Assembly: GCF_016592155.1 (NCBI RefSeq)
Contig: NZ_AP024237.1
Coordinates: 2,728,001-2,792,000 of the forward strand
Reading direction: 5' to 3'
DNA length: 64,000 nt
From: Mycobacterium heckeshornense
GTDB taxonomy: Bacteria; Actinomycetota; Actinomycetes; Mycobacteriales; Mycobacteriaceae
The notes below the pieces were generated by a model, which did not search any database, had not been told where the DNA came from, and was given only the letters and a program-made list of their open reading frames with translations. The translations under genes were made by a program, and so were the position numbers. Below are positions 1 to 11,913 of this stretch, piece by piece (within the stretch, counting starts at the first letter, position 1; the number at the start of each line of letters is the position of its first letter).

Positions 1-659
1 GCAGCGGACGCGTCCAGTTGATCGGTCCAAGGAAATCACTGATGATCACGGCCATTCCGCGGCGCCGTTGCGGCCGCCGCAATGCGTCGATGGCGCCGGC
101 CAGATCACCGCGCACCCCCACCGGGGCCTTGGGCGTGGTCGCGATGGTGCGCAACAGCGTCTGCTCATGCATCCGCCCGGAGCGGGCCGGCACCCGGATC
201 ATCCGCTCCCCGTTGGAGATCAGCGCACCCAGCCGATTACCGCCACCGCTGTTGAGGAAAGTGATCGCGGCTGCGGCCGCCACCGCCAGGTCACGCTTTT
301 CGCAGACGGTGGTACCGAAGTCCAGGCTTGCCGACATGTCGACCACCAGCCAGGTCTCCAGTTCCCGGTCGGCGATCATCTCACGCACGTGCGGGACCGT
401 GGTGCGCGCGGTGACCGCCCAATCCATGCGGCGGACGTCGTCGCCGGGCTGATAGAGCCTCGACTCCCCCCGGCTCGGTACCCGGCCCGGGGAGCAGTCC
501 GAGGTGATCGCCGTGCAGCATCCCGTCGAGTTTGCGTTTGACGGTCAGCTCCAAGGTGCGCAGCGCCGCCGACAGCTTCGGGTCGTCGATCTCCCCGCGC
601 AGCATCGACGGCGGAGGATTAGCCGCGGGATTCACCGCAGCCGAACGAGCCTCGGTCAC
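1..659 (-). pseudogene. DUF58 protein (Rv1480-like), frameshifted, runs off left edge
   Basis: The start is a GTG at 659 that overlaps the moxR1 TGA stop as GTGA, so the two are translationally coupled. The first residues (PPSMLRGEIDDPKL, then LTVKRKLDGMLHGDHLGL) match the mycobacterial DUF58 protein encoded next to moxR1. The frame breaks at a six-base C run (G on the coding strand) at 466-471, where five would be in frame. Beyond it the next frame continues the family sequence (RLYQPGDDVRRMDWAV, then LVVDMSASLDFG, a vWA-like metal-site segment) to the window edge. DUF58 proteins partner MoxR AAA+ ATPases in presumed chaperone or cell-envelope roles. The C-terminus lies outside the window. 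The break is either a sequencing indel or a real mutation. Confidence 0.8.
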
Positions 660-1791
660 CGACCGCCAGCCGCCGCCGCAGCCTGCATCACCGGCGGCAC
701 CGAATGTCCTTGCTGTGGAACAGCATTCACCTGCGGCAAGGCAACCGTCTGCAGGACCCTGTTGATGACGATCTCCGGTGAGATTTCATCGGCGAGCGCA
801 TCATAGGTGAGCACCAGGCGGTGCCGCAGCACGTCGGGAATGACTTCGATGACGTCTTGCGGGATCACGTAGTCGCGGCCCCGCACCAGCGCCAGCGAGC
901 GGGCAGCAGCGATGATGCCCAGCGAGGCGCGCGGCGAGGCGCCGAACGCTACCCAGCTCTTGACGTCGTTCATGCCGAGCTGCTCGGGGTGGCGGGTGGC
1001 GGTGACCACGCGGACCACGTAGTCGACCAGCGCGTGGTGGACGAAGTTGTTGGCCGCGATGTCCTGCAGCCGCAACAGGTCACCGGTCTGCAGCACCTGC
1101 TTGGGTGTCGGGGGGGGGTGACACCCATCCGGTAGATGATCTCGCGCTCTTCTTCCGGCGACGGGTAGCCGACGTTGATCTTGAACAGGAAACGGTCACG
1201 CTGGGCTTCTGGCAGCGGGTAGACACCTTCGTGCTCGATCGGGTTCTGGGTCGCCATGACCAAAAACGGGTTGGGCATCGGAAAGGTCTTGCCGCCGATG
1301 GACACGTGGCGCTCCTGCATGACCTCCAGCAGCGCGGACTGCACCTTGGCCGGAGCCCGGTTGATTTCGTCGGCGAGCAGGAAGTTGACCACCACGGGAC
1401 CCAGTTCGGTGTCGAACTCCTCCTTGCCCTGCCGATAGATGCGAGTACCGATGATGTCGGTGGGCACCAGGTCGGGCGTGAACTGGATGCGGGCGAACGT
1501 TCCGCCGACCACCCGGGCGAAGGTCTCGACCGCCAGGGTCTTGGCCACCCCGGGCACCCCTTCGAGCAGTACATGACCCTTGGAGAGCAACCCAACCAGC
1601 ATCCGCTCGACCAGCTGGTCCTGGCCGACGATGATCCGCTTGACCTCGAAGATGGCCCGCTCGAGGGTGTGCACTTCGGCGGCCAACCCGTTGCCGCCGG
1701 CCGGCGGCGCCGCGTGCGCCGGGGATGTCGGGGGCCCGCTCGGGCCAGGGTAACCGCTGGCGCCCGGGGGCGGCCCACCTGGTGATGTCAT
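656..1791 (-). pseudogene. moxR1: MoxR-family AAA+ ATPase MoxR1, frameshifted at a 9-base G/C run
   Basis: This is a MoxR-type AAA+ ATPase. The first frame starts at ATG 1791 with a Pro/Gly-rich leader, then Walker A (GVPGVAKT), Walker B (LLADEINRAP), sensor 1 (MATQNPIEHEG) and an arginine-finger region (PEAQRDRFLF). The frame is lost at a run of nine C on the coding strand (1110-1118); seven or ten would be in frame. The other frame then resumes the conserved C-terminal lid (GDLLRLQDIAANNFVHHALV to VNAVPQQGHSVPP) and stops at 656. Restored, the protein is about 377 residues, the length I recall for M. tuberculosis MoxR1. It lies 132 bases downstream of ripB and overlaps the DUF58 gene, the usual ripA-ripB-moxR1-DUF58 order. 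As printed, the product lacks its C-terminal domain. Confidence 0.88.
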
Positions 1792-1923
1792 CGACTTTCC
1801 TTCACGGCTCGACCTTCACAGCTCCTTCAGACATGACTGCCGACGCGACCGGCGTCGCGGGGCAGCGGCATGCCCTCGTCCAACTATTCCAGGCCACCGG
1901 GATTCCGTCGACGTGACCGGGTC

Positions 1924-2655
1924 TTAGTACTCGATGATGCGGGTGACATACGGCGTCATCCCTTCCGTGCGCACCGGGCTGACGGTGACTTTGCCGGCGA
2001 TGCTCGACGCCTCCAGCATCTGACCGTTCCCCAGGTAGATGGTCACGTGCTGGCTGCCGCCCGGGCCGTAAAAAATCAAGTCACCCCGCTTGGCCTGCGA
2101 CGGGGGGACGTGCCGGCCGGCGTTGTACTGATCACCGGAAAACCTCGGAATCAGCACGCCGACCCCGGCGAAGGCATATCGGGTCAGCCCCGAACAGTCG
2201 AACCCGACCGTGTCCGCGCCGGAATCGACGCCCCGGCTGGGGCCTTGCAGCGTGCCACCTCCCCAGGAATACGGCACCCCCAGCTGCGAGCTGGCCCGAC
2301 GGATCACGTACTCGACGGCCTGACGACCGTACACCCGCGGAATTCTGCTCGGGCTGGTGTTATTGCCGCCACCCCCGCCAGCGCCTCCGCCACCGATGCC
2401 GAGGCTGCCCAAAAACTTGCGGCCCAGGTCCAACGTGGTCTGGGTGGCCTGGGCGGTGGCCGCTATCGAAGCGTTGGCGATCGCCACCGGGTCGCCGGGC
2501 GCGCCCGCGCTGGGCACCTTGGGCAGCGTCGGGTCCCACTGGGCATCATCGGCCACGGCAGGGCCTGCCAAACCGACCAGCAGCCCGATCACCGCCAGCG
2601 TCGACCAAGCCAGCATCAGTCGGCGAAACCCGTTGTGGCGCATCAAGATTCCCAT
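1924..2655 (-). CDS. ripB: NlpC/P60 peptidoglycan endopeptidase RipB
   Basis: This is a secreted D,L-endopeptidase that cleaves the peptide stem of peptidoglycan during division. Residues about 10-35 form a signal peptide ending near AVA. A low-complexity Gly-rich linker spans about 87-97, followed by an NlpC/P60 domain from about 105. The catalytic Cys is C154 (GFDCSGL), the His is H203 (SQHVTIY) and the third polar residue is probably E215 (MLEAS). Its length of 243 matches the mycobacterial family. It starts one base after the ripA stop; a second in-frame ATG four codons later (MRHNGF) is also possible. Its domain is a close paralogue of the RipA C-terminus and lacks the coiled-coil inhibitory arm. 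Confidence 0.93.
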   Translation of the reverse strand: MGILMRHNGFRRLMLAWSTLAVIGLLVGLAGPAVADDAQWDPTLPKVPSAGAPGDPVAIANASIAATAQATQTTLDLGRKFLGSLGIGGGGAGGGGGNNTSPSRIPRVYGRQAVEYVIRRASSQLGVPYSWGGGTLQGPSRGVDSGADTVGFDCSGLTRYAFAGVGVLIPRFSGDQYNAGRHVPPSQAKRGDLIFYGPGGSQHVTIYLGNGQMLEASSIAGKVTVSPVRTEGMTPYVTRIIEY

Positions 2656-2656
2656 G

Positions 2657-4075
2657 TCAATACTCGATGTAGCGGACCACGTAGGGCGTCATGCCGCTGG
2701 TTCGCACCGGCGCGACCCGCACCCTCAAGCCGACATCGGGGGCCTCGAGCATCTGCCCGTCGCCGAGGTAGAGCGTCACGTGCTGGCTGCCGCCCGGGCC
2801 GTAGAAGATCACGTCACCGCGGCGCATCTGGGCGGACGGGATTTTGCGGCCGAGGTTGTACTGCGAACCGGAGTAGTGCGGCAGCTTGATGCCCACCCCG
2901 GCGAACGAATAGAGAATCAGACCCGAGCAGTCGAAGCCCACGGTGTCGGCACCGGAGCCGATGCCCCGGCTCGGCCCCGCGGCGGTGCCACCGCCCCACG
3001 AGTACGGCACCCCCAGCTGCGAGAGCCCGCGGCGGATCACGTATTCGGATGCCTGCCGGCCGTACACCCGCGGGATGCGGCCGTTGGTGATCCCGGTGTC
3101 GTTGGGTTTGAGGATGCCCAGCTTCTGCAGGAAGCTGCGGCCCATGTTGGCCGTGACCTGCGACGACGTCGCCGAGATACCCAGGACGGTGTTGATGATC
3201 GCGATCGGGTCGCCGGGGACATTGGCGCTCGGCACCATCGGCAGGGTGGGATCCCACTCGCCGTCCCACTGCTTGGAATCGCTCGGCCGTGCGCTTGCCG
3301 GCCCCCCTGGATCCCACCGATCACGCGACCGCGAGCCGGCCTGTGTGCCGCCACCGGGTGCCGACCAGGTGCGAGCCGCCTCGAGTCTGGCTTGGGCCGC
3401 GTCGCGTTCGGCGGCCAGGCGATTGACCTCCGCCTGCTGTTCACCGAACTTGCGGTGGGCGGCGGTAAGAGCGGATACCGCTGCATCCTGCCTGGCCTGC
3501 GCCTCGGCTGTGGCCCGGTCGGCCTTCTGCTTGGCCAGCCGCGCCGCCGACTCCTTGTTGACCTGTTCGGTGCGGGCCCGCTGCAGGTTGGCCATCACCT
3601 GCCGGGAGCTGGCGGCCAGCGTCCGGCCAGCGCTTGCGGTGGCGATGATGTCGTCGGGGCCGGCCGCGGTCAGGTAGCTGTTGGACGGCCCGTTGACGTA
3701 AGTGGCGGCCGCGAAGGCGTCGAATCGCCGTTGGGCAGCGGCGATGGCCGCGTTGGCGTCCTTCACCGCCCGCTGACTGACCTCAACGTCATGTTGTGCG
3801 GCCGCAGCGTTGTCGCGCGCGGTCTGCACGTCGACCAGTGCCTTGTTGACGCTTTCCTGTTCGGCCTCAATGGCGCCGCGGAGGTCCTCCAGGTGCTGGT
3901 TGGCCTTGGCCACCTCAGCGATCAGGGCAGACAGTGAGTCGCTGCTGCCGCTCGGCTCGGCGCCGGCCAAACCGGGCGTGCCCAGCAGCAAGGCCACGCC
4001 GAGCACCGCAGACGCGGCAGGCCGGGCAACCCGGGCCGCCAGCCGGAAAGACGAGCCGCGGCAGATGCGTCTCAT
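2657..4075 (-). CDS. ripA: NlpC/P60 peptidoglycan endopeptidase RipA
   Basis: This is the major septal peptidoglycan endopeptidase of mycobacteria, 472 residues, the same length I recall for M. tuberculosis RipA. A signal peptide covers roughly 1-39 (LLLGTPGLAGAE). A long Ala/Gln/Lys-rich coiled coil spans about 45-235 and in the family packs against and silences the active site. A Pro/Gly linker follows, then the NlpC/P60 domain from about 330. The catalytic residues line up as C383 (FDCSGL), H432 (SQHVTLY) and E444 (MLEAP). ripB follows after one base. In M. tuberculosis this gene is under MtrAB control; two AGTCACA copies lie upstream at 4173-4206. Confidence 0.95.
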   Translation of the reverse strand: MRRICRGSSFRLAARVARPAASAVLGVALLLGTPGLAGAEPSGSSDSLSALIAEVAKANQHLEDLRGAIEAEQESVNKALVDVQTARDNAAAAQHDVEVSQRAVKDANAAIAAAQRRFDAFAAATYVNGPSNSYLTAAGPDDIIATASAGRTLAASSRQVMANLQRARTEQVNKESAARLAKQKADRATAEAQARQDAAVSALTAAHRKFGEQQAEVNRLAAERDAAQARLEAARTWSAPGGGTQAGSRSRDRWDPGGPASARPSDSKQWDGEWDPTLPMVPSANVPGDPIAIINTVLGISATSSQVTANMGRSFLQKLGILKPNDTGITNGRIPRVYGRQASEYVIRRGLSQLGVPYSWGGGTAAGPSRGIGSGADTVGFDCSGLILYSFAGVGIKLPHYSGSQYNLGRKIPSAQMRRGDVIFYGPGGSQHVTLYLGDGQMLEAPDVGLRVRVAPVRTSGMTPYVVRYIEY

Positions 4076-4172
4076 TCGACTCGGGTCTCCTATGGCTCAG
4101 CGCAGGCGGATGACGCCGGCCGCAGTAGTAACTGCAGGCACGATTCACAACAACGGCACCACTTGCACCATA

Positions 4173-4206
4173 AGTCACAGATGACCCTATGGAAACTGTA
4201 GTCACA
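4173..4206. promoter_or_regulatory. Two AGTCACA direct repeats upstream of ripA
   Basis: AGTCACA occurs at 4173-4179 and again at 4200-4206, 27 bases apart, in the intergenic region between ripA and the Rv1476-like gene. MtrA-type response regulators bind GTCAC-like repeats at mycobacterial and corynebacterial targets and are known to control ripA. This assignment is an inference from position and motif. Confidence 0.3.
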
Positions 4207-4268
4207 AACTACAGCGCAGTAAGTTGACGACTCGTGACCGAACGGTGACTTATCGCGATGGAAGCCGG

Positions 4269-4850
4269 TCAGGCGTGAAGGTCAGCGCCGTCCGCGCGCG
4301 TTTCCTCACCGGGCGGCGCGGTCGCGGATCTTCTGCTGCGCACCTGCAGGATTCGGGTGCCGACGGCGGCGATGAGCACGCCGATGACCACCACGATCGT
4401 GAACGCCGTCCACGGGAACTGCGGAGTGGTCAGTTCGTGCAGAAAATTCTGCGCAGATTGCACCGCGTTGCCGGTCTTGGCATTGTCTTCCCCGATTTCC
4501 AGCGTCGCCCGCGGAAAGTGGGTGCTGTAGCTTCCCACGTGCGACGGGCTGAGCACCAAAACCGTGGCATCCGGGTGGCTGCTGCCGATCACGGTGGCGA
4601 CATCCCGCAGGGGAGTGTCCATCGGCGGGTTGCGGTCGAGAACCACGATCTTCAGGTCGATGCCGTCCTCGCGTGCTTGGTCGATCACCTGGCGCAAGCC
4701 CGGAACGTCGGCGGGCGGCGCGCTGATGCCCTGGGCCGCGACAGCGACTTCGACCAGAGCCAGGCACTGGTCGGGCGGCGTAGACGGATCGGCACCGACG
4801 GTGCTGCAGATTTCCCCCGGGATGTACAGCGGCGCTTGCAGCGTGGTCAC
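4269..4850 (-). CDS. Rv1476-like membrane protein (DUF6676 type)
   Basis: This is a conserved mycobacterial membrane protein of unknown function encoded between acn and ripA. I chose the GTG at 4850 (TTLQAPLYIPGEICSTVG) because the family begins at this segment; a longer in-frame extension to 4955 looks spurious. The extracytoplasmic part carries a TPLRDVATVIGSSHPDATVL segment and a run before the membrane (ATLEIGEDNAKTGNAVQSAQ). One C-terminal transmembrane helix follows (FTIVVVIGVLIAAVGTRI), then a short Arg-rich tail. The topology resembles the TPM fold family. It is divergent from acn and upstream of ripA in the same orientation. Confidence 0.82.
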   Translation of the reverse strand: MTTLQAPLYIPGEICSTVGADPSTPPDQCLALVEVAVAAQGISAPPADVPGLRQVIDQAREDGIDLKIVVLDRNPPMDTPLRDVATVIGSSHPDATVLVLSPSHVGSYSTHFPRATLEIGEDNAKTGNAVQSAQNFLHELTTPQFPWTAFTIVVVIGVLIAAVGTRILQVRSRRSATAPPGEETRADGADLHA

Positions 4851-5013
4851 GGTCCAAAACGGTACGCGACCCACCCGAACGATGGCGCCGGACCCGTAGG
4901 GCCAGACTGGACGATGTTTCGCATCAGCATGCGGTCGCGCCGAATTGCAGGACAAGCGTACTGTTAATGGGGCACGGAACCGCCGGCACGGCCCGTCGGC
5001 GGTGCAGAACTAA

Positions 5014-7839
<2,826 letters not shown>

Positions 7840-7851
7840 CGCAGGTATACC

Positions 7852-8415
7852 GTGCCCAAAGTCAGCGCGGACCACTTAGCGGCCCGCCGGCGTCAAATCC
7901 TCGACGGCGCTCGACGCTGCTTCGCCGAATACGGTTACGACAAAGCCACGGTGCGCCGGCTGGAGCAGGCCGTCGGCTTGTCGCGGGGAGCGATTTTTCA
8001 CCATTTCCGCGACAAGGACACACTGTTTTTCGAGTTGGCCCGCGAGGACGCTGAGCGGATGGCCGCGGTCGCGTCGCGCGAGGGACTGATCCAGGTGATG
8101 CGTGACATGCTGGCTACCCCAGATCAATTTGACTGGCTTGCAACGCGTCTGGAGATCGCGCGCAAACTGCGCAACGACCCGACGTTCAGTCGCGGATGGC
8201 GGGAACGCTCAGCGGAACTAGCGGCGGCGACAACGGAGCGGCTGCGCCGGCAGAAGCAGGCAGGTCGGCTGCGCGACGACGTCCCTGGCGACGTGTTGCA
8301 GTGCTACCTGGACCTCGTTCTGGACGGATTAGTGGCCCGGCTGGCTTCCGGTGAAGACCCGCAGCGCCTCGCCGCGGTTTTGGACCTGGTGGAGAACTCG
8401 GTGCGGCGGGGCTGA
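7852..8415 (+). CDS. TetR-family regulator next to acn (Rv1474c-like)
   Basis: This is a 187-residue TetR repressor with an N-terminal helix-turn-helix (TVRRLEQAVGLSRGAIFHHF, about residues 31-50) and a helical ligand domain. The GTG start lies 12 bases after the acn stop, so it is probably cotranscribed. The corynebacterial counterpart AcnR represses aconitase and senses citrate with a metal ion. The M. tuberculosis orthologue is reported to act with iron on the acn promoter. Autoregulation of the acn operon is the expected role here; I infer it from position and family. Confidence 0.9.
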   Translation: MPKVSADHLAARRRQILDGARRCFAEYGYDKATVRRLEQAVGLSRGAIFHHFRDKDTLFFELAREDAERMAAVASREGLIQVMRDMLATPDQFDWLATRLEIARKLRNDPTFSRGWRERSAELAAATTERLRRQKQAGRLRDDVPGDVLQCYLDLVLDGLVARLASGEDPQRLAAVLDLVENSVRRG

Positions 8416-8503
8416 CCGCGTCGCAACGCCGAGCGTGCACTCACTGCGAGAAACCGCGCGGAATTTCGCCGAGGTTGCACGTTCGCCGCAACAAAAGGAC
8501 GGT

Positions 8504-8695
8504 TTACCGCGCTCGGGTCCGGTGGTTGGGTCCGCCGCGGCTGCGCATCGTGGTACCCGATTCGCGCAGCATGCTGTGAATGGATCCGTACGATCTGCCG
8601 GTCGAAGCCGCCAGCTTGCGGATGCTGGCCCCGCCCTCGTAGGCGTGGCGCAACTCGCCAAGCAACTGCTCGCGTGTCTTCTTCGATTTCCTCAT
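8504..8695 (-). CDS. Small helix-turn-helix protein (Rv1473A-like)
   Basis: This is a 63-residue basic protein conserved next to the ABC-F gene in mycobacteria. A short helix-turn-helix of the kind found at transposase or regulator N-termini is visible (GASIRKLAASTGRSYGSIHS). The C-terminus is Arg/Gly-rich and highly basic. Its close paralogues in actinobacteria are annotated as helix-turn-helix or transposase-like DNA-binding proteins. The gene lies alone between the TetR gene and the ABC-F gene. A direct target is unknown. Confidence 0.85.
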   Translation of the reverse strand: MRKSKKTREQLLGELRHAYEGGASIRKLAASTGRSYGSIHSMLRESGTTMRSRGGPNHRTRAR

Positions 8696-8848
8696 TGGAT
8701 TGGCGCCTCCCCGCTTCTACAGGACCCCAATGCACCCAGCGTAGGAAGCCACCATCGAGCGCGGGTCACTTTGAGCGAAAACGCTTGCGGCCCCCGTCGA
8801 GCCGAGTCGGGCGGCCGAGGCGACCGGCGAGGCCGCGCATCTCACCGG

Positions 8849-10486
8849 TCAGGCCAGCTGGATCAGATCGCGATATCCGTCGGTCCAATAGTCCTCGGTG
8901 CCGTCGGGCAGCAGCACGACGCGTTGCGGGTCGAGCGCCTCGGCTGCCCCCGGGTCGTGGGTCACCAGCACGACCGCGCCCGCATAGCTGCGGAGTGCAT
9001 CCAGCACCTGCTCCCGAGAGGCGGGATCGAGATTGTTGGTCGGTTCGTCGAGCAACAACACATTCGCTGTGGAGGCCACCAATCCGGCCAAAGCAAGCCG
9101 GGTCTTCTCGCCACCGGAAAGCGTGCCCGCCGGTTGGTCGAGCTGCGGGCCACTGAACATGAACGCCCCGAGCAGGCCACGCAGATCCTGCTCACCGGAT
9201 GCGGGTGCGGCGTGGACGGTGTTCTGCCATACCGTCGCGTCGTCATCGAGGGTGTCGTGCTCCTGCGCGAAATAGCCGAGTTTCAAACCGTGCCCGGGCT
9301 CGAGCGTCCCGGCAGTCGGCTTCTCCACGCCGGCCAGCAATCGCAGCAGTGTGGTCTTGCCGGCGCCGTTGAGGCCCAGGACCACGACCCGAGAGCCGCG
9401 GTCGATCGCCAGGTCGACACCGGTGAACACTTCAAGCGATCCGTACGTCTTGGTCAGACCCTTGGCCACCAACGGTGTGCGCCCGCACGCCGCAGGGGTG
9501 GGAAACTTGATGCGGGCCACCTTCTCGGCGACCCGCTCGTCGTCGAGTGCAGCCATCATCCGATGGGCGCGTCGCAACATATTCTGGGCCGCAACGGCTT
9601 TGGTGGCCTTCGCGCCCAGTTTGGCGGCCTGAGCGCGCAATGCGCCGGCCTTGCGTTCGGCGTTGGCGCGCTCCCGGCGGCGGCGCTGCTCGTCGGCGGC
9701 GCGGGCGTCGAGGTATTTCCGCCAGGTCATGTTGTAGACGTCGACCTCGCCGCGTACCGCATCCAAAAACCACACCCGGTTGACCACATCGGCCAGCAGA
9801 TCGACATTGTGGCTCACTACCACCAGCCCGCCGGTGTGCGCCCGCAGGAAATCCCGCAGCCAGCCCAGCGAGTCGGCGTCGAGGTGGTTGGTCGGCTCGT
9901 CCAGCAGCAGTGTGGTCGACGACCCGCCACCATTGGCCCCACCTTTTGCGGCGGCGAACAGGATGCGCGCCAACTCCACCCGGCGGCGCTGACCACCCGA
10001 GAGGGTGCGCAGCGGCTGAGTCAGCACCCGTTCGGGCAACCCGAGGTTCGCGCAGATCCGGCCCGCTTCGCTTTCGGCGCCGTAGCCACCCAACGCGGCG
10101 AATTGCTCCTCGAGCTCACCGTAGCGACGGATGGCGCGGTCGAGGTCGTCGTCGGCGGCGACCTCGGCCATTAGCGCCTGCTGCTTTTCCAGCGCGGTGA
10201 GCAGGGTGTCCAATCCGCGCGCCGACAGCACCCGATCGCGCGCCAACACATCGAGGTCGCCCTCTTTGGGATCCTGTGGCAGATAACCGATTTCGCCACT
10301 GCGAATCACCAAGCCGGCATACGGCTGGCTTTCGCCCGCGAGGATCCGCAGCGTAGTGGTCTTGCCGGCGCCGTTGCGGCCGACCAGCCCGATACGGTCG
10401 CCGGGCTGGACCCGCAGACCGGAGCCGTCAACGGAGAGCAACGTGCGCGCTCCGGCGCGGACCTCAAGGCCCGTTGCCGTGATCAC
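8849..10486 (-). CDS. ABC-F family ATPase (Rv1473-like)
   Basis: This is a soluble ATPase with two ABC domains and no membrane segments. ABC-F proteins act on the ribosome as translation factors or antibiotic-protection factors rather than transporters. Domain 1 has Walker A (GRNGAGKT, residues 36-43), the signature LSGGQRRRVEL and Walker B LLLDEPTNHLD. The charged linker follows, then domain 2 with GLNGAGKT, LSGGEKTRLAL and LLLDEPTNNLD. I chose GTG 10486 over GTG 10492 because AGGAGG directly abuts the upstream codon and stands six bases before the downstream one. The gene starts 18 bases after the end of echA12. M. tuberculosis Rv1473 has been linked to intrinsic macrolide tolerance. Confidence 0.92.
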   Translation of the reverse strand: MITATGLEVRAGARTLLSVDGSGLRVQPGDRIGLVGRNGAGKTTTLRILAGESQPYAGLVIRSGEIGYLPQDPKEGDLDVLARDRVLSARGLDTLLTALEKQQALMAEVAADDDLDRAIRRYGELEEQFAALGGYGAESEAGRICANLGLPERVLTQPLRTLSGGQRRRVELARILFAAAKGGANGGGSSTTLLLDEPTNHLDADSLGWLRDFLRAHTGGLVVVSHNVDLLADVVNRVWFLDAVRGEVDVYNMTWRKYLDARAADEQRRRRERANAERKAGALRAQAAKLGAKATKAVAAQNMLRRAHRMMAALDDERVAEKVARIKFPTPAACGRTPLVAKGLTKTYGSLEVFTGVDLAIDRGSRVVVLGLNGAGKTTLLRLLAGVEKPTAGTLEPGHGLKLGYFAQEHDTLDDDATVWQNTVHAAPASGEQDLRGLLGAFMFSGPQLDQPAGTLSGGEKTRLALAGLVASTANVLLLDEPTNNLDPASREQVLDALRSYAGAVVLVTHDPGAAEALDPQRVVLLPDGTEDYWTDGYRDLIQLA

Positions 10487-10504
10487 GGTCACCCTCCTAT
10501 TCGC

Positions 10505-11314
10505 TTACTTCTCGTCGGTGAACACCGGTGGCCGCTTTTCAGCGCGCGCGGCAACCGCCTCTTCGAAGTTAGAGGTGAGCAGGCGCACGAACAGCTGTCC
10601 CAGGCCCTCGGCCTGCATGTGCCCCTCCAGACTAGCGGCGTCCAGCCCACTCCACAGTGTGCGCTTGGTCAACTCGATTCCCGGGCGGGAGAAGGCCGCG
10701 ATCCGCGCGGCCATCGCATAACAGGTGTCCAGCAGCTGCTCCCCGGGCACCTGGCACGACACCAGCCCGATCCGCTCGGCTTCCTCGGCGTCGACGTCGC
10801 GACCGGTGAGCATGATTTCGAACGCGCGCGACGACCCGATGGCCCTGGGCAGCAGATAACTCAGTCCCAGTTCGCTGCCAGTCAGCCCGTTGTTGACACC
10901 GGCGGCCCGAAAGTAGGCCCCGGTGGACGCGATCCGGATATCACATGCCAGTGCCAGGCACAGCCCGCCGCCGATGGCCGGGCCGTTGACGGCGGCGATC
11001 ACCGGTTGGTGCAACCGTCGCAGCGCCAGGATGACGTCGTCGAGAAGCTCCATGGAGCGCAGCGCATACGTCGGCTGGGTCAGCCCCTCGACGTGCGGCA
11101 CCTCGCCAGCGGATTTGTGGTCGGCACCCGACGAGAACCCCTTGCCCGCTCCGGTCAGCACAACCACCCGCACGGAGTTGTCGTAGGTGACCTTTTGCAG
11201 CGCCTCTTTGAGCGGCACCATGACGTCGAACGCCATGGAGTTCATCCGCTCAGGCCGGTTGAGGGTGATCAGCGCGACCTCGGGCCGCGGGTGTTCAACG
11301 AGGACGAAATTCAC
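10505..11314 (-). CDS. echA12: Enoyl-CoA hydratase/isomerase-family protein EchA12
   Basis: This is a crotonase-fold protein of 269 residues in the family's usual order: NRPERMNSM, the oxyanion-hole segment LTGAGKGFSSGAD, and the second loop VNGPAIGGGLCLALACDIR. By eye, the Glu that classical hydratases have after GGGC is Cys here (GGGLCLA). The second catalytic Glu position (near AAGVNNGLTG) is not acidic either; a Glu appears eight residues later (GSELGLSY). Hydratase chemistry is therefore uncertain. It is encoded between thioredoxin and the ABC-F gene as in M. tuberculosis. A close paralogue with GCDLGLSW lies at 42.8 kb. Confidence 0.92.
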   Translation of the reverse strand: MNFVLVEHPRPEVALITLNRPERMNSMAFDVMVPLKEALQKVTYDNSVRVVVLTGAGKGFSSGADHKSAGEVPHVEGLTQPTYALRSMELLDDVILALRRLHQPVIAAVNGPAIGGGLCLALACDIRIASTGAYFRAAGVNNGLTGSELGLSYLLPRAIGSSRAFEIMLTGRDVDAEEAERIGLVSCQVPGEQLLDTCYAMAARIAAFSRPGIELTKRTLWSGLDAASLEGHMQAEGLGQLFVRLLTSNFEEAVAARAEKRPPVFTDEK

Positions 11315-11347
11315 CGTTGAACGGTAACCTCTGAGGACCTCTCGCGA

Positions 11348-11704
11348 TCAGGCCCGGTCGCTTCCACTCGCGGCGGCGTCGACGTCGAAAGCCTTGACCT
11401 GCTGCACCAGATCTTCCAAGGCGGCCGGCGGCAGAGCCCCGGCCTGGTTGAACACCAACTTGCCCTTCTTGAAGGCCATCAGCGTCGGGATGGCGCGGAT
11501 CTGGGCGGCCGCGGCCAGCTGGTGTTCGGCTTCGGTGTCGACCTTGGCGTGGACGACGTCGGGATGTTTCTCCGAGGAGGCCTGGAACGTCGGGGCGAAC
11601 GCGCGGCATGGTCCGCACCAGGACGCCCAGAAGTCGACGAGCACGATGTCGTTGCTGTTGATGGTGTCGTCGAACTGCTCGGCGGTGAGATCTACGGTGG
11701 TCAC
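11348..11704 (-). CDS. trxA: Thioredoxin (Rv1471/TrxB1 type)
   Basis: This is a small cytosolic disulfide reductase with the active site WCGPC and the conserved cis-Pro segment (IRAIPTLMAF). I start it at GTG 11704 (TTVDLTAEQFDDTI), which gives 118 residues; the upstream in-frame extension is Pro/Arg-rich and non-homologous. It corresponds to Rv1471, historically named trxB1 although it is a thioredoxin and not a reductase. It heads the run thioredoxin, echA12, ABC-F. A perfect 13-bp hairpin stands upstream. Confidence 0.93.
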   Translation of the reverse strand: MTTVDLTAEQFDDTINSNDIVLVDFWASWCGPCRAFAPTFQASSEKHPDVVHAKVDTEAEHQLAAAAQIRAIPTLMAFKKGKLVFNQAGALPPAALEDLVQQVKAFDVDAAASGSDRA

Positions 11705-11756
11705 TCCCTGCCCAACGCGGTGAGCTGGCGCAGTTGTTCCCCGGGCTGCGGGAATC

Positions 11757-11787
11757 GGCGGCGGCCACCCCTCTGGTGGCCGCCGCC
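11757..11787. terminator. Perfect 13-bp GC-rich hairpin upstream of thioredoxin
   Basis: GGCGGCGGCCACC (11757-11769) pairs perfectly with GGTGGCCGCCGCC (11775-11787) around a CCTCT loop. No U tract follows on either strand, which is common for mycobacterial hairpin terminators. It separates the thioredoxin gene from the divergent ArsR gene. Confidence 0.5.
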
Positions 11788-11856
11788 GATCACCACGGCC
11801 CGGCGCGAGGTCCACACGGCCTCCCCGGGTAGCTCAGCACCAATATAAGGTCGAAG

Positions 11857-11895
11857 TGTATACATGTCGAGGTCTCCATATCATGCTGCAGATAA
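11857..11895. promoter_or_regulatory. AT-rich palindromic region before the ArsR gene
   Basis: TGTATACA (11857-11864) is a perfect palindrome and TATC...GATA is an inverted pair about 20 bases further on. AT-rich dyads of this type just before the start codon are where ArsR/SmtB repressors usually bind their own promoters. This is a positional inference. Confidence 0.3.
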
Positions 11896-11913
11896 TTGTG
11901 CTTGAATTTGGGG

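Noticed and set aside
2357..3937. 526-residue plus-strand open frame
   Set aside because: Antisense to ripA and ripB, whose catalytic motifs and lengths are clear.
11825..11850. GGGTAGCTCAG, which resembles a tRNA D-arm
   Set aside because: No T-arm (GGTTCGAATCC-like) or acceptor pairing follows at the right distance.
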